The position numbers and the translations under genes were made by a program. From Amycolatopsis nigrescens CSC17Ta-90 (lineage in GTDB: Bacteria; Actinomycetota; Actinomycetes; Mycobacteriales; Pseudonocardiaceae), in assembly GCF_000384315.1 (NCBI RefSeq), contig NZ_ARVW01000001.1, forward strand, positions 1,373,746-1,437,745: a stretch of DNA of 64,000 bases, given 5' to 3'. Shown here piece by piece: positions 24,921-33,875 of the stretch (position 1 is the stretch's first letter; each line of letters starts with the position of its first letter). The notes below the pieces were generated by a model. It made no database searches, was not told the origin of the DNA, and was given only the letters and a program-made list of their open reading frames with translations.

Positions 24921-25439
24921 TCAATTGTTTGCGGGGGATCCCACGGCGCGGGACTGGCGCCAGGTCGGCGAGTCGACATAGTGGTTGTCGAAGCGCTCCC
25001 CCGAGGCGCCGATCTCGGCCGGGTCGGCCTCTCCCCGGCGCACCCTGTCCAGCAGCCGGTAGTAGTCGAACCGGTCCATGCCGGGGGTGAACACGACCAG
25101 CAGGTCGGCGTCCGCACCGGGCGCCGGCGCGAAGGCATGCGGCAAACGCGGTGGTACAGCAAGGAAATCGCCTTCGGTCAGAGTGAGCACCCGCTCGCCG
25201 GTCAGCACCTGCAACGAGCCGCCGAGCACGAAGAAGAACTCGGTGGCGCGGGTGTGGAAATGCGGCGGCGCGCCGGCGGATCCGCGGTCCAGCTTGGCCC
25301 GGTTGACGGTCAGCGCGCCGCCCGTGCCGCCGGAGTCGGCCAGCAGGGTGATCAGGCTGCCGGGACCGTCGGCGAGCAGTTCGGCTTCGGCCGCCCGGAC
25401 CAGCAGCGGCTGCCCGGCGGAACCAGTGGTGTGCGACAT
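24921..25439 (-). CDS. Cupin-domain protein
   Basis: A 172-aa single-domain cupin. Motif 1 is PPHFHTRATEFFFVLGGSLQV (metal ligands His, His, Glu at about 59-66) and motif 2 is DFLAVPPRLPHAF. It could be a small dioxygenase, isomerase or sugar-binding protein. It is divergent from a LysR-type regulator 118 bp away, which probably controls it. Repeat copy B lies just past its stop codon. Confidence 0.88.
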   Translation of the reverse strand: MSHTTGSAGQPLLVRAAEAELLADGPGSLITLLADSGGTGGALTVNRAKLDRGSAGAPPHFHTRATEFFFVLGGSLQVLTGERVLTLTEGDFLAVPPRLPHAFAPAPGADADLLVVFTPGMDRFDYYRLLDRVRRGEADPAEIGASGERFDNHYVDSPTWRQSRAVGSPANN

Positions 25440-25524
25440 CGTTTTGCTCCTGTTCGACGAACTTCGACTACGTCAACGATCACCCGGGCCGAGGGCTCGA
25501 ACAACGGCGAAGGATGCAACAATC

Positions 25525-25542
25525 GATAACCTGTCAGTTATC
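25525..25542. promoter_or_regulatory. Candidate LysR-type operator
   Basis: Perfect inverted repeat GATAAC-CTGTCA-GTTATC in the cupin/LysR divergent region, just ahead of the regulator's ribosome binding site. Spacing and dyad symmetry are like T-N11-A LysR boxes, so autoregulation and control of the cupin gene are likely (inference). Confidence 0.6.
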
Positions 25543-25557
25543 AATCCGGAGGTCGTC

Positions 25558-26436
25558 TTGGAGCAGCGGGAGATCGAGATCTTCCTGACCCTGGCCGAGG
25601 AGCTGCACTTCGGGCGGACCGCCGAGCGGCTCCGGGTGTCGCAGGCCAGGGTCAGCCAGACGATCAAGAAGGTGGAACGGCAGCTCGGCGCGGCCCTGTT
25701 CGAGCGGACCAGCCGCCGGGTCGGCCTGACCCCGATCGGCCGGCAGCTGGACGACGACCTTCGCCCGGCCTACCGGCAGATCCTGGCCGGGATCGAGAAG
25801 GCGGTCGCGGCGGGCCGCGGGATAGCCGGCGTACTGCGGGTCGCCTTCGAGGCCCCAGCGGTGTCCGAAGAGATCCCCGCCGTGCTCAGCACCTTCCGCA
25901 AGCGCCATCCCGACTGCGAGGTGCGGATCCGCGAGGCCGGCTTCACCGACCCGTTCGAAACGCTCCGCGACGGCGAAGCCGACCTGCTGGTCACCCTGCT
26001 GCCGATCGCCGATCCCGAGCTCAGCGTTGGCCCGGTGGTCTACACCGAACCGCTGGTACTCGCCGTCTCGGCGCGCCATCCCCTGGCCCGGCGGGCGGCG
26101 GTGTCCCTTGAGGACCTGGCCGGGCACACCGTCTTCCACGCCGCATGGCCGGCGGGTGCGCGGCACGAGGACTGGACAACGCCCGCCGGAAAAACGATTC
26201 CGCGCGGTCCCGAAGTGACAACAATTCAGGAACTCTTCGCCGCGGTCGCGACGGGTGCGGGAATTTCACCCCTGGCCGCACATGCCACCAAGTATTTCGC
26301 CCGACCGACCATGACATTTGTCCCATTCGAGGACGCGCCGCCGGTCAAATGGGGACTGGTCTGGCGAACGGCGGCGGAAACCAGCAGAGTGCGCGCCTTC
26401 GTACAGGCCGCCCGCGACGCCGTGCACACCGGCTAG
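25558..26436 (+). CDS. LysR-family transcriptional regulator
   Basis: A 292-aa regulator: N-terminal winged helix-turn-helix (REIEIFLTLAEELHFGRTAE, QARVSQTIKKVERQLG; about 3-60) and a periplasmic-binding-like effector domain (about 90-290). The start is a TTG six bases after GGAGG; the longer open frame upstream runs through the divergent cupin gene and is not credible. It likely controls the divergent cupin gene through the palindrome at 25525-25542. The effector is not identifiable. Confidence 0.92.
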   Translation: MEQREIEIFLTLAEELHFGRTAERLRVSQARVSQTIKKVERQLGAALFERTSRRVGLTPIGRQLDDDLRPAYRQILAGIEKAVAAGRGIAGVLRVAFEAPAVSEEIPAVLSTFRKRHPDCEVRIREAGFTDPFETLRDGEADLLVTLLPIADPELSVGPVVYTEPLVLAVSARHPLARRAAVSLEDLAGHTVFHAAWPAGARHEDWTTPAGKTIPRGPEVTTIQELFAAVATGAGISPLAAHATKYFARPTMTFVPFEDAPPVKWGLVWRTAAETSRVRAFVQAARDAVHTG

Positions 26437-26871
26437 CCGGAACAGCCGGCAGGGGCTGGCGCCGCCGACCCGCCGGTGGTACCACTGAGAGTGGACTTTT
26501 CACCGACTGCACTCCCCCATCGGTGAGGAACGTTCCGCGCATCCGTGGCAGAACAACTGCACTTCGTGCTACCCGCAGTCATCCGATCGGGTTAACTTGC
26601 CCTTATGGGCGAACAGGGACGATGACGTGTTTGCGCAGCTACCGAGCGCAGCCACCCCGGCGGGTCGATCTTGCCGCACCCCGGCCGGCACTGTTACCAA
26701 GTGCGCTGTCGCTTAAAGCCAAAACGAGTGGAAACAGGATCGACGGGCGATGCCGCCTTTTGTCACCGGGGTGACAAAAAGATTCCTGATTCAGTGAACT
26801 TTTCACACTCGCGGCCGGACAAAAAGCGACGCCCCCGTTTCCAGCCCCCTTACCGCTTTGGACAGTGACCA
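26437..26871. promoter_or_regulatory. 435-bp upstream region of the L,D-transpeptidase gene with perfect palindrome
   Basis: No gene is seen. The region contains TTTTGTCACC-GG-GGTGACAAAA (26758-26779), a perfect 10-bp inverted repeat with a 2-bp centre, about 95 bp before the ATG. It could be an operator for cell-envelope stress control or part of an mRNA leader. A GGTGACAAC / GTTGTCACC repeat of similar sequence flanks the XRE promoter at 34541-34628. Confidence 0.5.
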
Positions 26872-27666
26872 ATGGAGAAAACCGACGGCCGGCGCCTCGC
26901 GACCGGGCGGAAGAGACTGTTCGCCCTGGCCGGCGTCGCCGCGCTGGCGCTGCTGACGGCCGCGTGCGGCGCCGAAGCCGCACCCCAGCCGGCCCCGGTC
27001 GGCCAGGAGGGTCTGACCGAACTGCCGGACGCCACGACCTACGGCGACATCCCCGACGCCGGGCGGGATCCGGCCACGCCGCCGACCGGTGACGTGCTGC
27101 ACCCGAAGAACGACCTGGTCGTCTACCAGGAGGTGGGCGGCAAGCCGGTGGCGAAGCTGCCCGCACAGCAGCTCGGCTCGCCGACCTGGGTGCCGGTGGT
27201 GGCCGAAAAGGACGGCTGGGCCCAGGTCCTGCTGCCGTCGCGGCCCAACGCGTCGGCGGGCTGGGTGCACACCGACGGTGCGACGGTGGAACGCGCGAAG
27301 AACGAGTACGTGGTCAACGTCGACCTCAACGCGTTCCAGCTGGAGATCCAGCACAACGCCAAGCCCGCCGGGAAATGGACCATCGGCATCGGCAAGCCCG
27401 CCTACCCGACCCCGCGGACCCGCGCCTACATCATGGCCTCGATCGAGGAGACCGTGAACAAGTACAGCCCCATCGTGCTGCCGCTGAGCGTGCATTCGGA
27501 CTCGCACGAAACCTTCGGCGGCGGGCCGGGCACGGTCGGCATCCACACCTGGCCGGACGAGAGCTTCGTGGGCAAGGCGGACAGCGACGGCTGCATCCGG
27601 GTGACCAAGGACGCGCTGGACCGGCTGGTCGACCTGCCGCTGGGCACGATCGTCAACATCACGTGA
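26872..27666 (+). CDS. L,D-transpeptidase lipoprotein (YkuD domain)
   Basis: A 264-aa exported cell-wall enzyme that makes 3-3 crosslinks in peptidoglycan. It has a positively charged N-terminus, hydrophobic signal and lipobox LLTAAC (lipidated Cys32). An SH3-like region follows (about 75-140), then the YkuD catalytic domain with His225 (HTWP) and the nucleophile Cys241 in SDGCIRV. Length and order match actinobacterial L,D-transpeptidases. It stands alone with its own promoter region and is probably not part of either biosynthetic cluster. Confidence 0.92.
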   Translation: MEKTDGRRLATGRKRLFALAGVAALALLTAACGAEAAPQPAPVGQEGLTELPDATTYGDIPDAGRDPATPPTGDVLHPKNDLVVYQEVGGKPVAKLPAQQLGSPTWVPVVAEKDGWAQVLLPSRPNASAGWVHTDGATVERAKNEYVVNVDLNAFQLEIQHNAKPAGKWTIGIGKPAYPTPRTRAYIMASIEETVNKYSPIVLPLSVHSDSHETFGGGPGTVGIHTWPDESFVGKADSDGCIRVTKDALDRLVDLPLGTIVNIT

Positions 27667-27753
27667 TTCCGTGGCGGGCCCGGTGTTTCCGGCCGTGCCG
27701 TCGCCGCGGTTACCGAAAGAAATCCCCTCCCCATTCCGAAAGGTTGTTGTTCG

Positions 27754-28530
27754 TTGTCCCCTAACAGAGTCACTGTCTGCGGTGTCGGCGCGGTCTCCGC
27801 ACTGCTGGCGACCGGGCTGCTGCTGCCCCCGGCGGCCGGCGCGACCGAGCACCGCAACTCCGCGTACGCCGTGGCGGCGTCCGGACTCGTCAAGATCGAC
27901 CCGCTGCCCAGCGTGAACGACGCGAAGGGCTTCGAGCAGAAGACCATCGCCGAGTTCGCCACCCCGGAAAAGCTGGTGCAGCTGAAGAAGCTGAACGCGC
28001 AGGCCGGCAAGGGCAAGGCCAAGGCGAGCATCGCCGACCTCGAGGTGGACCTCGGTCTGCTCAAGGGCGCCGACGACAAGCCGCTGCTCTCGGCCACCGC
28101 GATCGAGGCGGTGTGCGAGGACGGCAAGGGTTCCGCCACGCTGGCCAAGGCGCGGTTCGGCGAGATCAAGCTGGACGTGGCGGCCGCACCGAACACCGGG
28201 GTCAAGGTGCCCGGTATCGCGTCGGTGCTGCTGAACAAGCAGACCAAGAACAAGGACGGCTCCCTCACCGTCACCGCGATCTCGGTCAGCTTGGACGGCA
28301 TCCAGACCCTCGACCTGGCGTCGGCCACCTGCGCCGCCGGTGAAGGCGACGGCGGTCCGTCGGAGACCAAGCCGCCGACGTCGTCGAGCAGCAAGCCCGC
28401 GCCCAGCAGCTCGAAGGGCGGCGACGACGGTGACGGGCCGTCCAAGCGCCCGCCGGGTGACCGTCCCGACGCCGACGGCAAGGCCCCGCGGCCGACCCCG
28501 GTCAAGGCGCACCTCGACGTCACCGGCTGA
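27754..28530 (+). CDS. Secreted protein of the choice-of-anchor-P type
   Basis: A 258-aa protein with a Sec signal (about residues 1-30, AAGA cleavage region). A beta-rich domain begins AYAVAASGLVKIDPLPSV, a pattern familiar from actinobacterial choice-of-anchor-P proteins, and a Ser/Pro/Gly/Asp-rich tail spans about 195-250. There is no lipobox or sortase motif, so how it is held outside the cell is unclear. The start is a TTG after an AAAGG; other starts would remove the signal peptide. The function is unknown. Confidence 0.75.
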   Translation: MSPNRVTVCGVGAVSALLATGLLLPPAAGATEHRNSAYAVAASGLVKIDPLPSVNDAKGFEQKTIAEFATPEKLVQLKKLNAQAGKGKAKASIADLEVDLGLLKGADDKPLLSATAIEAVCEDGKGSATLAKARFGEIKLDVAAAPNTGVKVPGIASVLLNKQTKNKDGSLTVTAISVSLDGIQTLDLASATCAAGEGDGGPSETKPPTSSSSKPAPSSSKGGDDGDGPSKRPPGDRPDADGKAPRPTPVKAHLDVTG

Positions 28531-28561
28531 GTGACGGCCGGGCCGCTCGCCCGGCCCGGTC

Positions 28562-28601
28562 AGGGTGGCCTCCAGCGCCGAGCAGGGCTGGAGGCCACCC
28601 T
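28562..28601 (+). terminator. Strong stem-loop terminator
   Basis: Perfect 15-bp inverted repeat AGGGTGGCCTCCAGC (28562-28576) / complement (28587-28601) with a 10-nt loop, 32 bp after the secreted-protein stop. There is no long T-run, which is common in actinomycete terminators. Confidence 0.8.
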
Positions 28602-28711
28602 CCTCACGTTGCGAGAGAGCGTCTGAATACCGCTGTGAACTGCGAGACCCGCACCGTGGAACTCGCCGCGATCGCGGTGCGAGTTCTCGGACAAGCTGAG
28701 AGCCTGGCGAA

Positions 28712-29230
28712 ATGGATCATCAATACCCGCGCCAGGCCCGCACCTCCGACCACCCGCGCCTGGTCGCGTGCGTGCAGAGCTGGTGGGGCGACTCGCGGAC
28801 GCCGCAGGAGGCGCGTGAGCTCTCCCTGCTGCTGCCGAAGCTGTTCCTCCAGCATTTCGCCGGTACCAGCCTGGTTCTCGAACAGGGCACGGAGATCGAC
28901 GGGTTCCTGGTCGGCTTCCATTCCGCGGACCGCCGGGACGAGGCGTACATCCACTTCGTCGGCGTGAACCCGGCCCTGCGCAACCAAGGCGTCGCCCGGC
29001 GCCTGTACAGCACCTTCTTCGAGCAGGCGGCCGCCGCCGGCCGCACCCGCGTGCGGGCCATCACCGCACCCGCCAACACCGGCTCGATCGCCTTTCACCG
29101 CGCCATGGGCTTCGCCATCGAACCCGGCACGGACGTCGTGGACGTCACGGACGTCACAGCCGGGGTCGGAGTGCACCGGGACTACGACGGTCCCGGCCAG
29201 GACCGGGTCGCCTTCGTCCGCGAACTCTGA
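28712..29230 (+). CDS. GNAT-family N-acetyltransferase
   Basis: A 172-aa protein with the GNAT core: HFVGVNPALRNQGVARRLY contains the R-x-x-G-x-A acetyl-CoA loop (about 88-106), followed by NTGSIAFHRAMGF. It transfers an acetyl group to an amine of unknown identity. The ATG at 28712 is the first plausible start. It is a monocistronic gene between the secreted protein and the hydantoinase-like operon, with no evident partner. Confidence 0.88.
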   Translation: MDHQYPRQARTSDHPRLVACVQSWWGDSRTPQEARELSLLLPKLFLQHFAGTSLVLEQGTEIDGFLVGFHSADRRDEAYIHFVGVNPALRNQGVARRLYSTFFEQAAAAGRTRVRAITAPANTGSIAFHRAMGFAIEPGTDVVDVTDVTAGVGVHRDYDGPGQDRVAFVREL

Positions 29231-29304
29231 GCCGGGGCCGGATTCCCGTTGCCGCTAGAGTTCGGGTGTTCTCCCTGGCCCGCGATGGGAAGGAGCCAGC
29301 CACG

Positions 29305-30642
29305 ATGGCGTATCGCTGGCCGACCGGTGGTCGCATCGGGGTCTGTCTGCGGCCGGGGTCCGCGACGGCCGCGCTGGTGGTGGACGGCCGCTCGGTCAGC
29401 CAGTCGGCCATCCCGTTCGACGGCCACGACGAGCGCGCGCTGACCACCCTGCTGCGCGAGACGAGCGCCAGGGCGAAGGGGCCGGTCGAATCGGTGGCCT
29501 GGGATCTTTCCGAACTGCTGGTGCCGACCGCGGACATCGGGCGGGTGGCGGCGCTGCGGGTGGTGCCGCGCGAGCCGGTGTCCGCCGGGCTCGCCGATCA
29601 CCCGGCGCCGCTGATGCGCGCGCTGGTCGGCCACCGCACCACGGTCCGCGGCGGGCACGACATGTTCGGCCTCGAACTCGCCCCGCTCGATCTCGACGGC
29701 GCGGTGCGCGCGGCCCGCGCGGCCGCGGACGCCGGGTTCACCGCGCTGGCCATCACCGCGGCCGGCGCGGTCGGCTGCGCCGAGCACGAAAGCGCGGTCG
29801 CGGAAAGCGTGCTCGACGCGGTTCCCGGGCTGCGGCTGAGCCTGTCGCACGAAATCGGCGGTCTCGGGGTGTCCGCGCGGGAAGCGGCGACCGTGCTCAC
29901 CGCGGCGCTCGGACCGCTGGCCACCGAACTGGTCGGGCGCTGCGAACGCAGCACCGCGGCCGGGGTCCGCCGCGGCGCGTCCTGGTACGTCGCGGCCGAC
30001 GGCGGCCGGGTCTCCGCGGAGCGGCTCCGCACTTTCCCCGTGCACGGCCTGCGGGCCGGCACCGCGGCCGGCATGCTCGGCGCGGCGATGTTGTCCAGTG
30101 TCAGCACCGCCACCGTGGTGCTGGCCGGTGCGGACGGCTACACCTCCGGCCAGGTCCGCGACGGGTTGCCGCACGCGGCCTCGGACGTGATGACCCTCGA
30201 CGGCATGCGGCTGGCCACCCCGCAGGCCGTGCTCTCCTCGGTGTCGCCGCCGCTGGCGCCGACCAGCCCGGCGCCCGCCATCCCGGACACCGTCGTCGCG
30301 GCCCGCGACGAGACCGGGACCGAGGGCGCGCGCCATTTCGCCGACCGGCTCGGCAACGCGGGCACCCTGGTCGACCCGGCCGCGGACGTGGTCGCGATCG
30401 GCTGCACCGCGACCGAGCCGAGTGCCTGGCTGGACCTGGTCGTCTCCGCGGATACCCCGCAGGAGCTGCGGCGGGTGCGCGGCCAGGTCGAGGACCGCGC
30501 GTGCACGGTGGTCGCCTCCGGTGGCGCCAGGCCGGGCACCGAGCGGGTGGTCAGCTCGTCCGCCGTGCCGTTGTCCTTCCTGCGCAGCGGTTCCTACCGG
30601 GTCGTCGTCCGCGCGACCGGCAGGCTGGGTGGTGCCCTATGA
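29305..30642 (+). CDS. Hydantoinase/oxoprolinase-like protein (short, atypical)
   Basis: A 445-aa protein, about two-thirds the length of HyuA-type subunits. The usual N-terminal phosphate loop DIGGTFTD is replaced here by RIGVCLRPGSATAA, and the second ICIDMGGTSFD-type motif is not evident. Assignment rests on overall pattern and on the overlapping DUF917 gene, a regular partner of hydantoinase-like genes. The start is the ATG at 29305 with AAGGAG upstream. First of three translationally coupled genes. If it does hydrolyse a cyclic amide, the ATP site must differ from the canonical one. Confidence in the family is moderate. Confidence 0.6.
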   Translation: MAYRWPTGGRIGVCLRPGSATAALVVDGRSVSQSAIPFDGHDERALTTLLRETSARAKGPVESVAWDLSELLVPTADIGRVAALRVVPREPVSAGLADHPAPLMRALVGHRTTVRGGHDMFGLELAPLDLDGAVRAARAAADAGFTALAITAAGAVGCAEHESAVAESVLDAVPGLRLSLSHEIGGLGVSAREAATVLTAALGPLATELVGRCERSTAAGVRRGASWYVAADGGRVSAERLRTFPVHGLRAGTAAGMLGAAMLSSVSTATVVLAGADGYTSGQVRDGLPHAASDVMTLDGMRLATPQAVLSSVSPPLAPTSPAPAIPDTVVAARDETGTEGARHFADRLGNAGTLVDPAADVVAIGCTATEPSAWLDLVVSADTPQELRRVRGQVEDRACTVVASGGARPGTERVVSSSAVPLSFLRSGSYRVVVRATGRLGGAL

Positions 30643-31745
30643 CCGGCACGGTGCACTCCCCGGTGTCCCAGATCGGGCCGGCGGACGTGGACGCGCTGGT
30701 GATGGGCGCGGACTTCTTCGGCACGTCGATCGCCGGCTCCGGGATGGACGACTTCCGGGCGTGGGCCTTCGAGGTGCTCGAACGCTGCGGCCCGGTACCG
30801 GTGGTGCCCGCGGACCGGTTGCCGCCGGACACGCTGTGCGCCGCGGTCGGCATCGCCGGCTCGGTGACCGCGATGATCGAGCTGCCGCCCAGCGGCGACG
30901 AGCCGATGACCGTGGTGAAGACGCTGGAGAAGCACATGGGCCGCCCGGTCGGCGCGGTGATGCCGATGAACGCCGCCACGATCAACGGCATCTTCCCGGT
31001 GATCGCGGCGGCCGAGCTGGGCATCCCGGTGGTCGACTGCGACGGGATGGGCCGGATCTTCCCGCTGATCACCCAGACCAGCTACGTGCTGGCCGGGCTG
31101 CCGCTGACCCCGCTGGCCGCGACCAGCGCGGTGCACGACGTGGTGTCCATGGACGCGACCGCGGAGCGCGCCGAGCGGCTGGTCCGCGCGATGCTGCACT
31201 CGGCGGGCGGCTGGATGCTGCTCGGGCTGTACCCCACCGAGGCCGCGAACCTGGTCACCGGCGGCATCGCCGGCTCGGTGAGCCGGGTGGTGCAGGTCGG
31301 CCGGCTGCTGAACGAGGCGACCAGCCATGACGCGATCGTGCACGGCCTCCGCGACGCGATCGGCGCTTCGCTGCTCGGCAGCGGCCGGGTGGTCGAGCTG
31401 GGCCCGTCCGGCCGCCGCGGGCCGGTGATCCAGCCGGCGAACCCGACCACCGTGGTGGTGCGCGAAGACAGCCCGCGAGACCGGGTGATCAGGCTGGAGG
31501 CGCAGAACGAGCTGCTGCTCGCGGTGATCGACGGGGTGCTCACCACCGCCGTGCCGGACCTGCTGTGCCTGCTGGACCGGAACAGCCTGCGCATGAAGGG
31601 CCTGGAGCGGATCGTGCTCGGCGACGAGCTGGACGTGCTGGTGGTGCCGGCCGCGCCGGTCTGGCACAGCGCGGCCGGTCTCGCGCTGGGCGGGCCAAAG
31701 GCGTTCGGCCTGCCGGTCGGCCATCCGAAGGAGGGAAGCCGGTGA
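30639..31745 (+). CDS. DUF917 family protein (hydantoinase-associated)
   Basis: A 368-aa protein with the DUF917 features VDALVMGADFFGTS, GRPVGAVMPMNAATINGIFP and DCDGMGRIFP. These proteins occur beside hydantoinase/oxoprolinase genes and are thought to be part of the same metabolic unit; the biochemical activity is not established. Its ATG overlaps the stop of the preceding gene (ATGA), and its stop overlaps the GTG of the PucR-type regulator, so the three genes form one operon. Confidence 0.85.
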   Translation: MTGTVHSPVSQIGPADVDALVMGADFFGTSIAGSGMDDFRAWAFEVLERCGPVPVVPADRLPPDTLCAAVGIAGSVTAMIELPPSGDEPMTVVKTLEKHMGRPVGAVMPMNAATINGIFPVIAAAELGIPVVDCDGMGRIFPLITQTSYVLAGLPLTPLAATSAVHDVVSMDATAERAERLVRAMLHSAGGWMLLGLYPTEAANLVTGGIAGSVSRVVQVGRLLNEATSHDAIVHGLRDAIGASLLGSGRVVELGPSGRRGPVIQPANPTTVVVREDSPRDRVIRLEAQNELLLAVIDGVLTTAVPDLLCLLDRNSLRMKGLERIVLGDELDVLVVPAAPVWHSAAGLALGGPKAFGLPVGHPKEGSR

Positions 31746-33280
31746 ACCGCACACCGTCACCGCAGGCGCTGACCGTGGACGCGCTGGTCCACTATGGACC
31801 GCTCGCGGACACCAGGGCGCTCATCGACGAGCACTTCGACCAGCCGGTGCCGCATGTCGCGCTGGTGTCCGATCTCGACCAGATCCGGTCCTGCACCCCG
31901 CATACCGCGGTGGTGCTGCACCAGTCGCTGGCGCAGGGCGTGTGGGCGGTGGAGTCCGCGATGCGGCTGGCCTGGGAGCGCGCCGCGGCCTGCGTGATCA
32001 CCCCGGCGCTGCCGGGCATCGGCGAGTCCACCGCGCAGCTGGCGCTGCGGTTGCGCACCCCGGTGTTCGTGGTGACCGACGACTCCGCGCAGTGCGCGCT
32101 GGACCTGGCCGCGGCGATCACCAACCCGGACGCGGTGCGCGCCAAGCTGGTCGCGCGCTGCGCGGTGCTGTTCGGCGAGCGCACCAGCGCGCGGGCGATC
32201 CTCGGGGTGATCAACTCCGAGGTGCCGGGGGTGACCGCGGCGCTGGTATGCCCCAGCGGGCACGTGCTGGCGGGCCGGGCCACCGCGGCCAACCCGCCGG
32301 CGGACCGGGAGCGCGTGCAGGTGGAGGTGCCCGGCCCGGACGGCAGGTCGTGGGCCTCGCTGGTCGCCGACATCGCCGGCGGCAGCGGCCCGCTGCTCGA
32401 AACCACCGAGACGATCCTGCGGCTGGCCAGGGTGCCGCTCGCCGCGACGGTGGCCCGCGAGCGCCTGGACCTGGTGCACGACAGCGCCCGCGCCACTGCG
32501 GCCCTGGACGCCCTGCTGGCCCCGAGCATCGCGGCGACGCCGGGGCTCGGCGCGGCCGAGCAGCAGGCCGCGGGCAACGGCCAGGACGGTCCCGCCATCG
32601 ACATGGGCTGGCGCGTGCACGGGCGTCATGTGGCGTTGTTCCTGCGCACCACCGCGGAGACCGCGCTGGATGTGGAAAGCGCGTCGCCGGGGGTGATTTC
32701 GGCCTGGCAGCAGGAATTCGGGGACCGGCCGCTGGTGCCGAGGGCGACCGGCTGGGCGAGCTGGTGGCCCGCCGAGGAGGCCACCGCGGAGGATGTCGCC
32801 ACCGAGCTGCGGCACGGCCTGAACCGGATGCGCTCGCCGGTCGGCCTGGTGGCCGGGATCGGCGAGCCCGCCGATCGGGTGCCAGGGCTGCGCGAGTCGC
32901 TGGCGCAGGCCGAGCTGGCCTCCGCCGCCGCGCAGGCGAAGGCGGCCGGGCACATCGAGCTGTTCGCCGAACTCGGCGAGCGGCTGGTGCTGGCCTGCCT
33001 GCCGGTGGTCGAGCTGGCCCGCTCGGCCGGGGTCGCGCTGGCCGGGCTGCTCGCCGCGCCGGACCACCGCACCCTGGTCGCCACCCTCGCCGCGGTGCTG
33101 GACCACGGCGGCTCCACCGGCCAGGCCGCCGCCCAGCTCGGGGTGCACCGCAACACCGTGCTCGGCAGGCTGGAACGCATCCGCGCGCACGGCGTCGACC
33201 TCGACCGCGCAGACCGCCGCCTCGCCCTCCACCTCGCGTCCTACGCCCTCAACACCTCCGCCCCCCTCCCCCCGGACTAA
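31742..33280 (+). CDS. PucR-family transcriptional regulator
   Basis: A 512-aa regulator with an N-terminal PucR purine-catabolism-type domain (about 10-130), a GGDEF-like CdaR central part (about 290-420) and a C-terminal PucR helix-turn-helix (GQAAAQLGVHRNTVLGRLERI, about 460-482). PucR proteins control nitrogen-source catabolism, consistent with the hydantoinase-like and DUF917 genes it overlaps (GTGA). It is probably the local regulator of cyclic-amide utilisation. The 22-bp repeat array follows its stop directly. Confidence 0.9.
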   Translation: MNRTPSPQALTVDALVHYGPLADTRALIDEHFDQPVPHVALVSDLDQIRSCTPHTAVVLHQSLAQGVWAVESAMRLAWERAAACVITPALPGIGESTAQLALRLRTPVFVVTDDSAQCALDLAAAITNPDAVRAKLVARCAVLFGERTSARAILGVINSEVPGVTAALVCPSGHVLAGRATAANPPADRERVQVEVPGPDGRSWASLVADIAGGSGPLLETTETILRLARVPLAATVARERLDLVHDSARATAALDALLAPSIAATPGLGAAEQQAAGNGQDGPAIDMGWRVHGRHVALFLRTTAETALDVESASPGVISAWQQEFGDRPLVPRATGWASWWPAEEATAEDVATELRHGLNRMRSPVGLVAGIGEPADRVPGLRESLAQAELASAAAQAKAAGHIELFAELGERLVLACLPVVELARSAGVALAGLLAAPDHRTLVATLAAVLDHGGSTGQAAAQLGVHRNTVLGRLERIRAHGVDLDRADRRLALHLASYALNTSAPLPPD

Positions 33281-33366
33281 CCCGCGAGTCCCACGTTCAG
33301 CCCCCGCGAGTCCCACGTTCAAGCCCCGCGAGTCCCACGCTCAGCCCCGGCGAGTCCCACCGTGTT
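33281..33366 (+). repeat. Second array of the 22-bp repeat (four units)
   Basis: Four head-to-tail units with the core GCGAGTCCCACGTTC, the same motif as the array at 10355-10573, here in one orientation only. It begins one base after the PucR-type gene and may serve in transcription termination or be a passive expanding repeat. Confidence 0.82.
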
Positions 33367-33512
33367 CGCCGCCACCGGTCACCGTGTTGGCCGCCGGTGG
33401 TCTCGTTTTGTAAGGCGCCTTGCGCCGGTCCCGGCTCACTCCCGCACGGGGTGCGTGTCGGTGGCGCGCGCGACCCGCGCCGCTTGCCCTCGGGCGCGGT
33501 CGTATCTCCCCC

Positions 33513-33755
33513 TCAACGAGGGCCGCAGTACGGCAAGTTCGGCCCAGACGCGAACCGACTGACTGGCCAGTTCCGCGGCCTCGGCGGCGGGTGAGAGCCC
33601 TTCGCAGCCGGGAACCACGGCGGAGCGGAAGAACTTGTGCTCGCCACCCGCGCGGCGTCGCCACGTGCGGGGTCGGCGAGGTGGGCTCCGGCTACCGCCT
33701 TGCGGGCATATCGTATGGCGAAAGACGGGCTGAGCGAGACGCTGATCGTGGGCAT
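33513..33755 (-). other. Possible small or frameshifted gene in a 509-bp gap
   Basis: The stretch between the repeat array (33366) and the small HTH gene (33876) has no clear gene. An 80-aa minus-strand ORF begins at the ATG 33755 (GGAG just upstream). A second frame covering 33436-33660 continues with a helix-like sequence (SPAAEAAELASQSVRVWAEL). The two together could be one gene broken by a frameshift, or chance. I assign no function. Confidence 0.2.
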
Positions 33756-33875
33756 GCTCTCCTCGCCCAGATGTTCCGGACGTTCCGGTCGGGTGCCGCT
33801 GAAGGCACGTCGCAGGGTAGGCCCGCAGAACCGGGCCCCCTCCCGAGTGTCGGCGGACGACTCCACTCACCTTCG

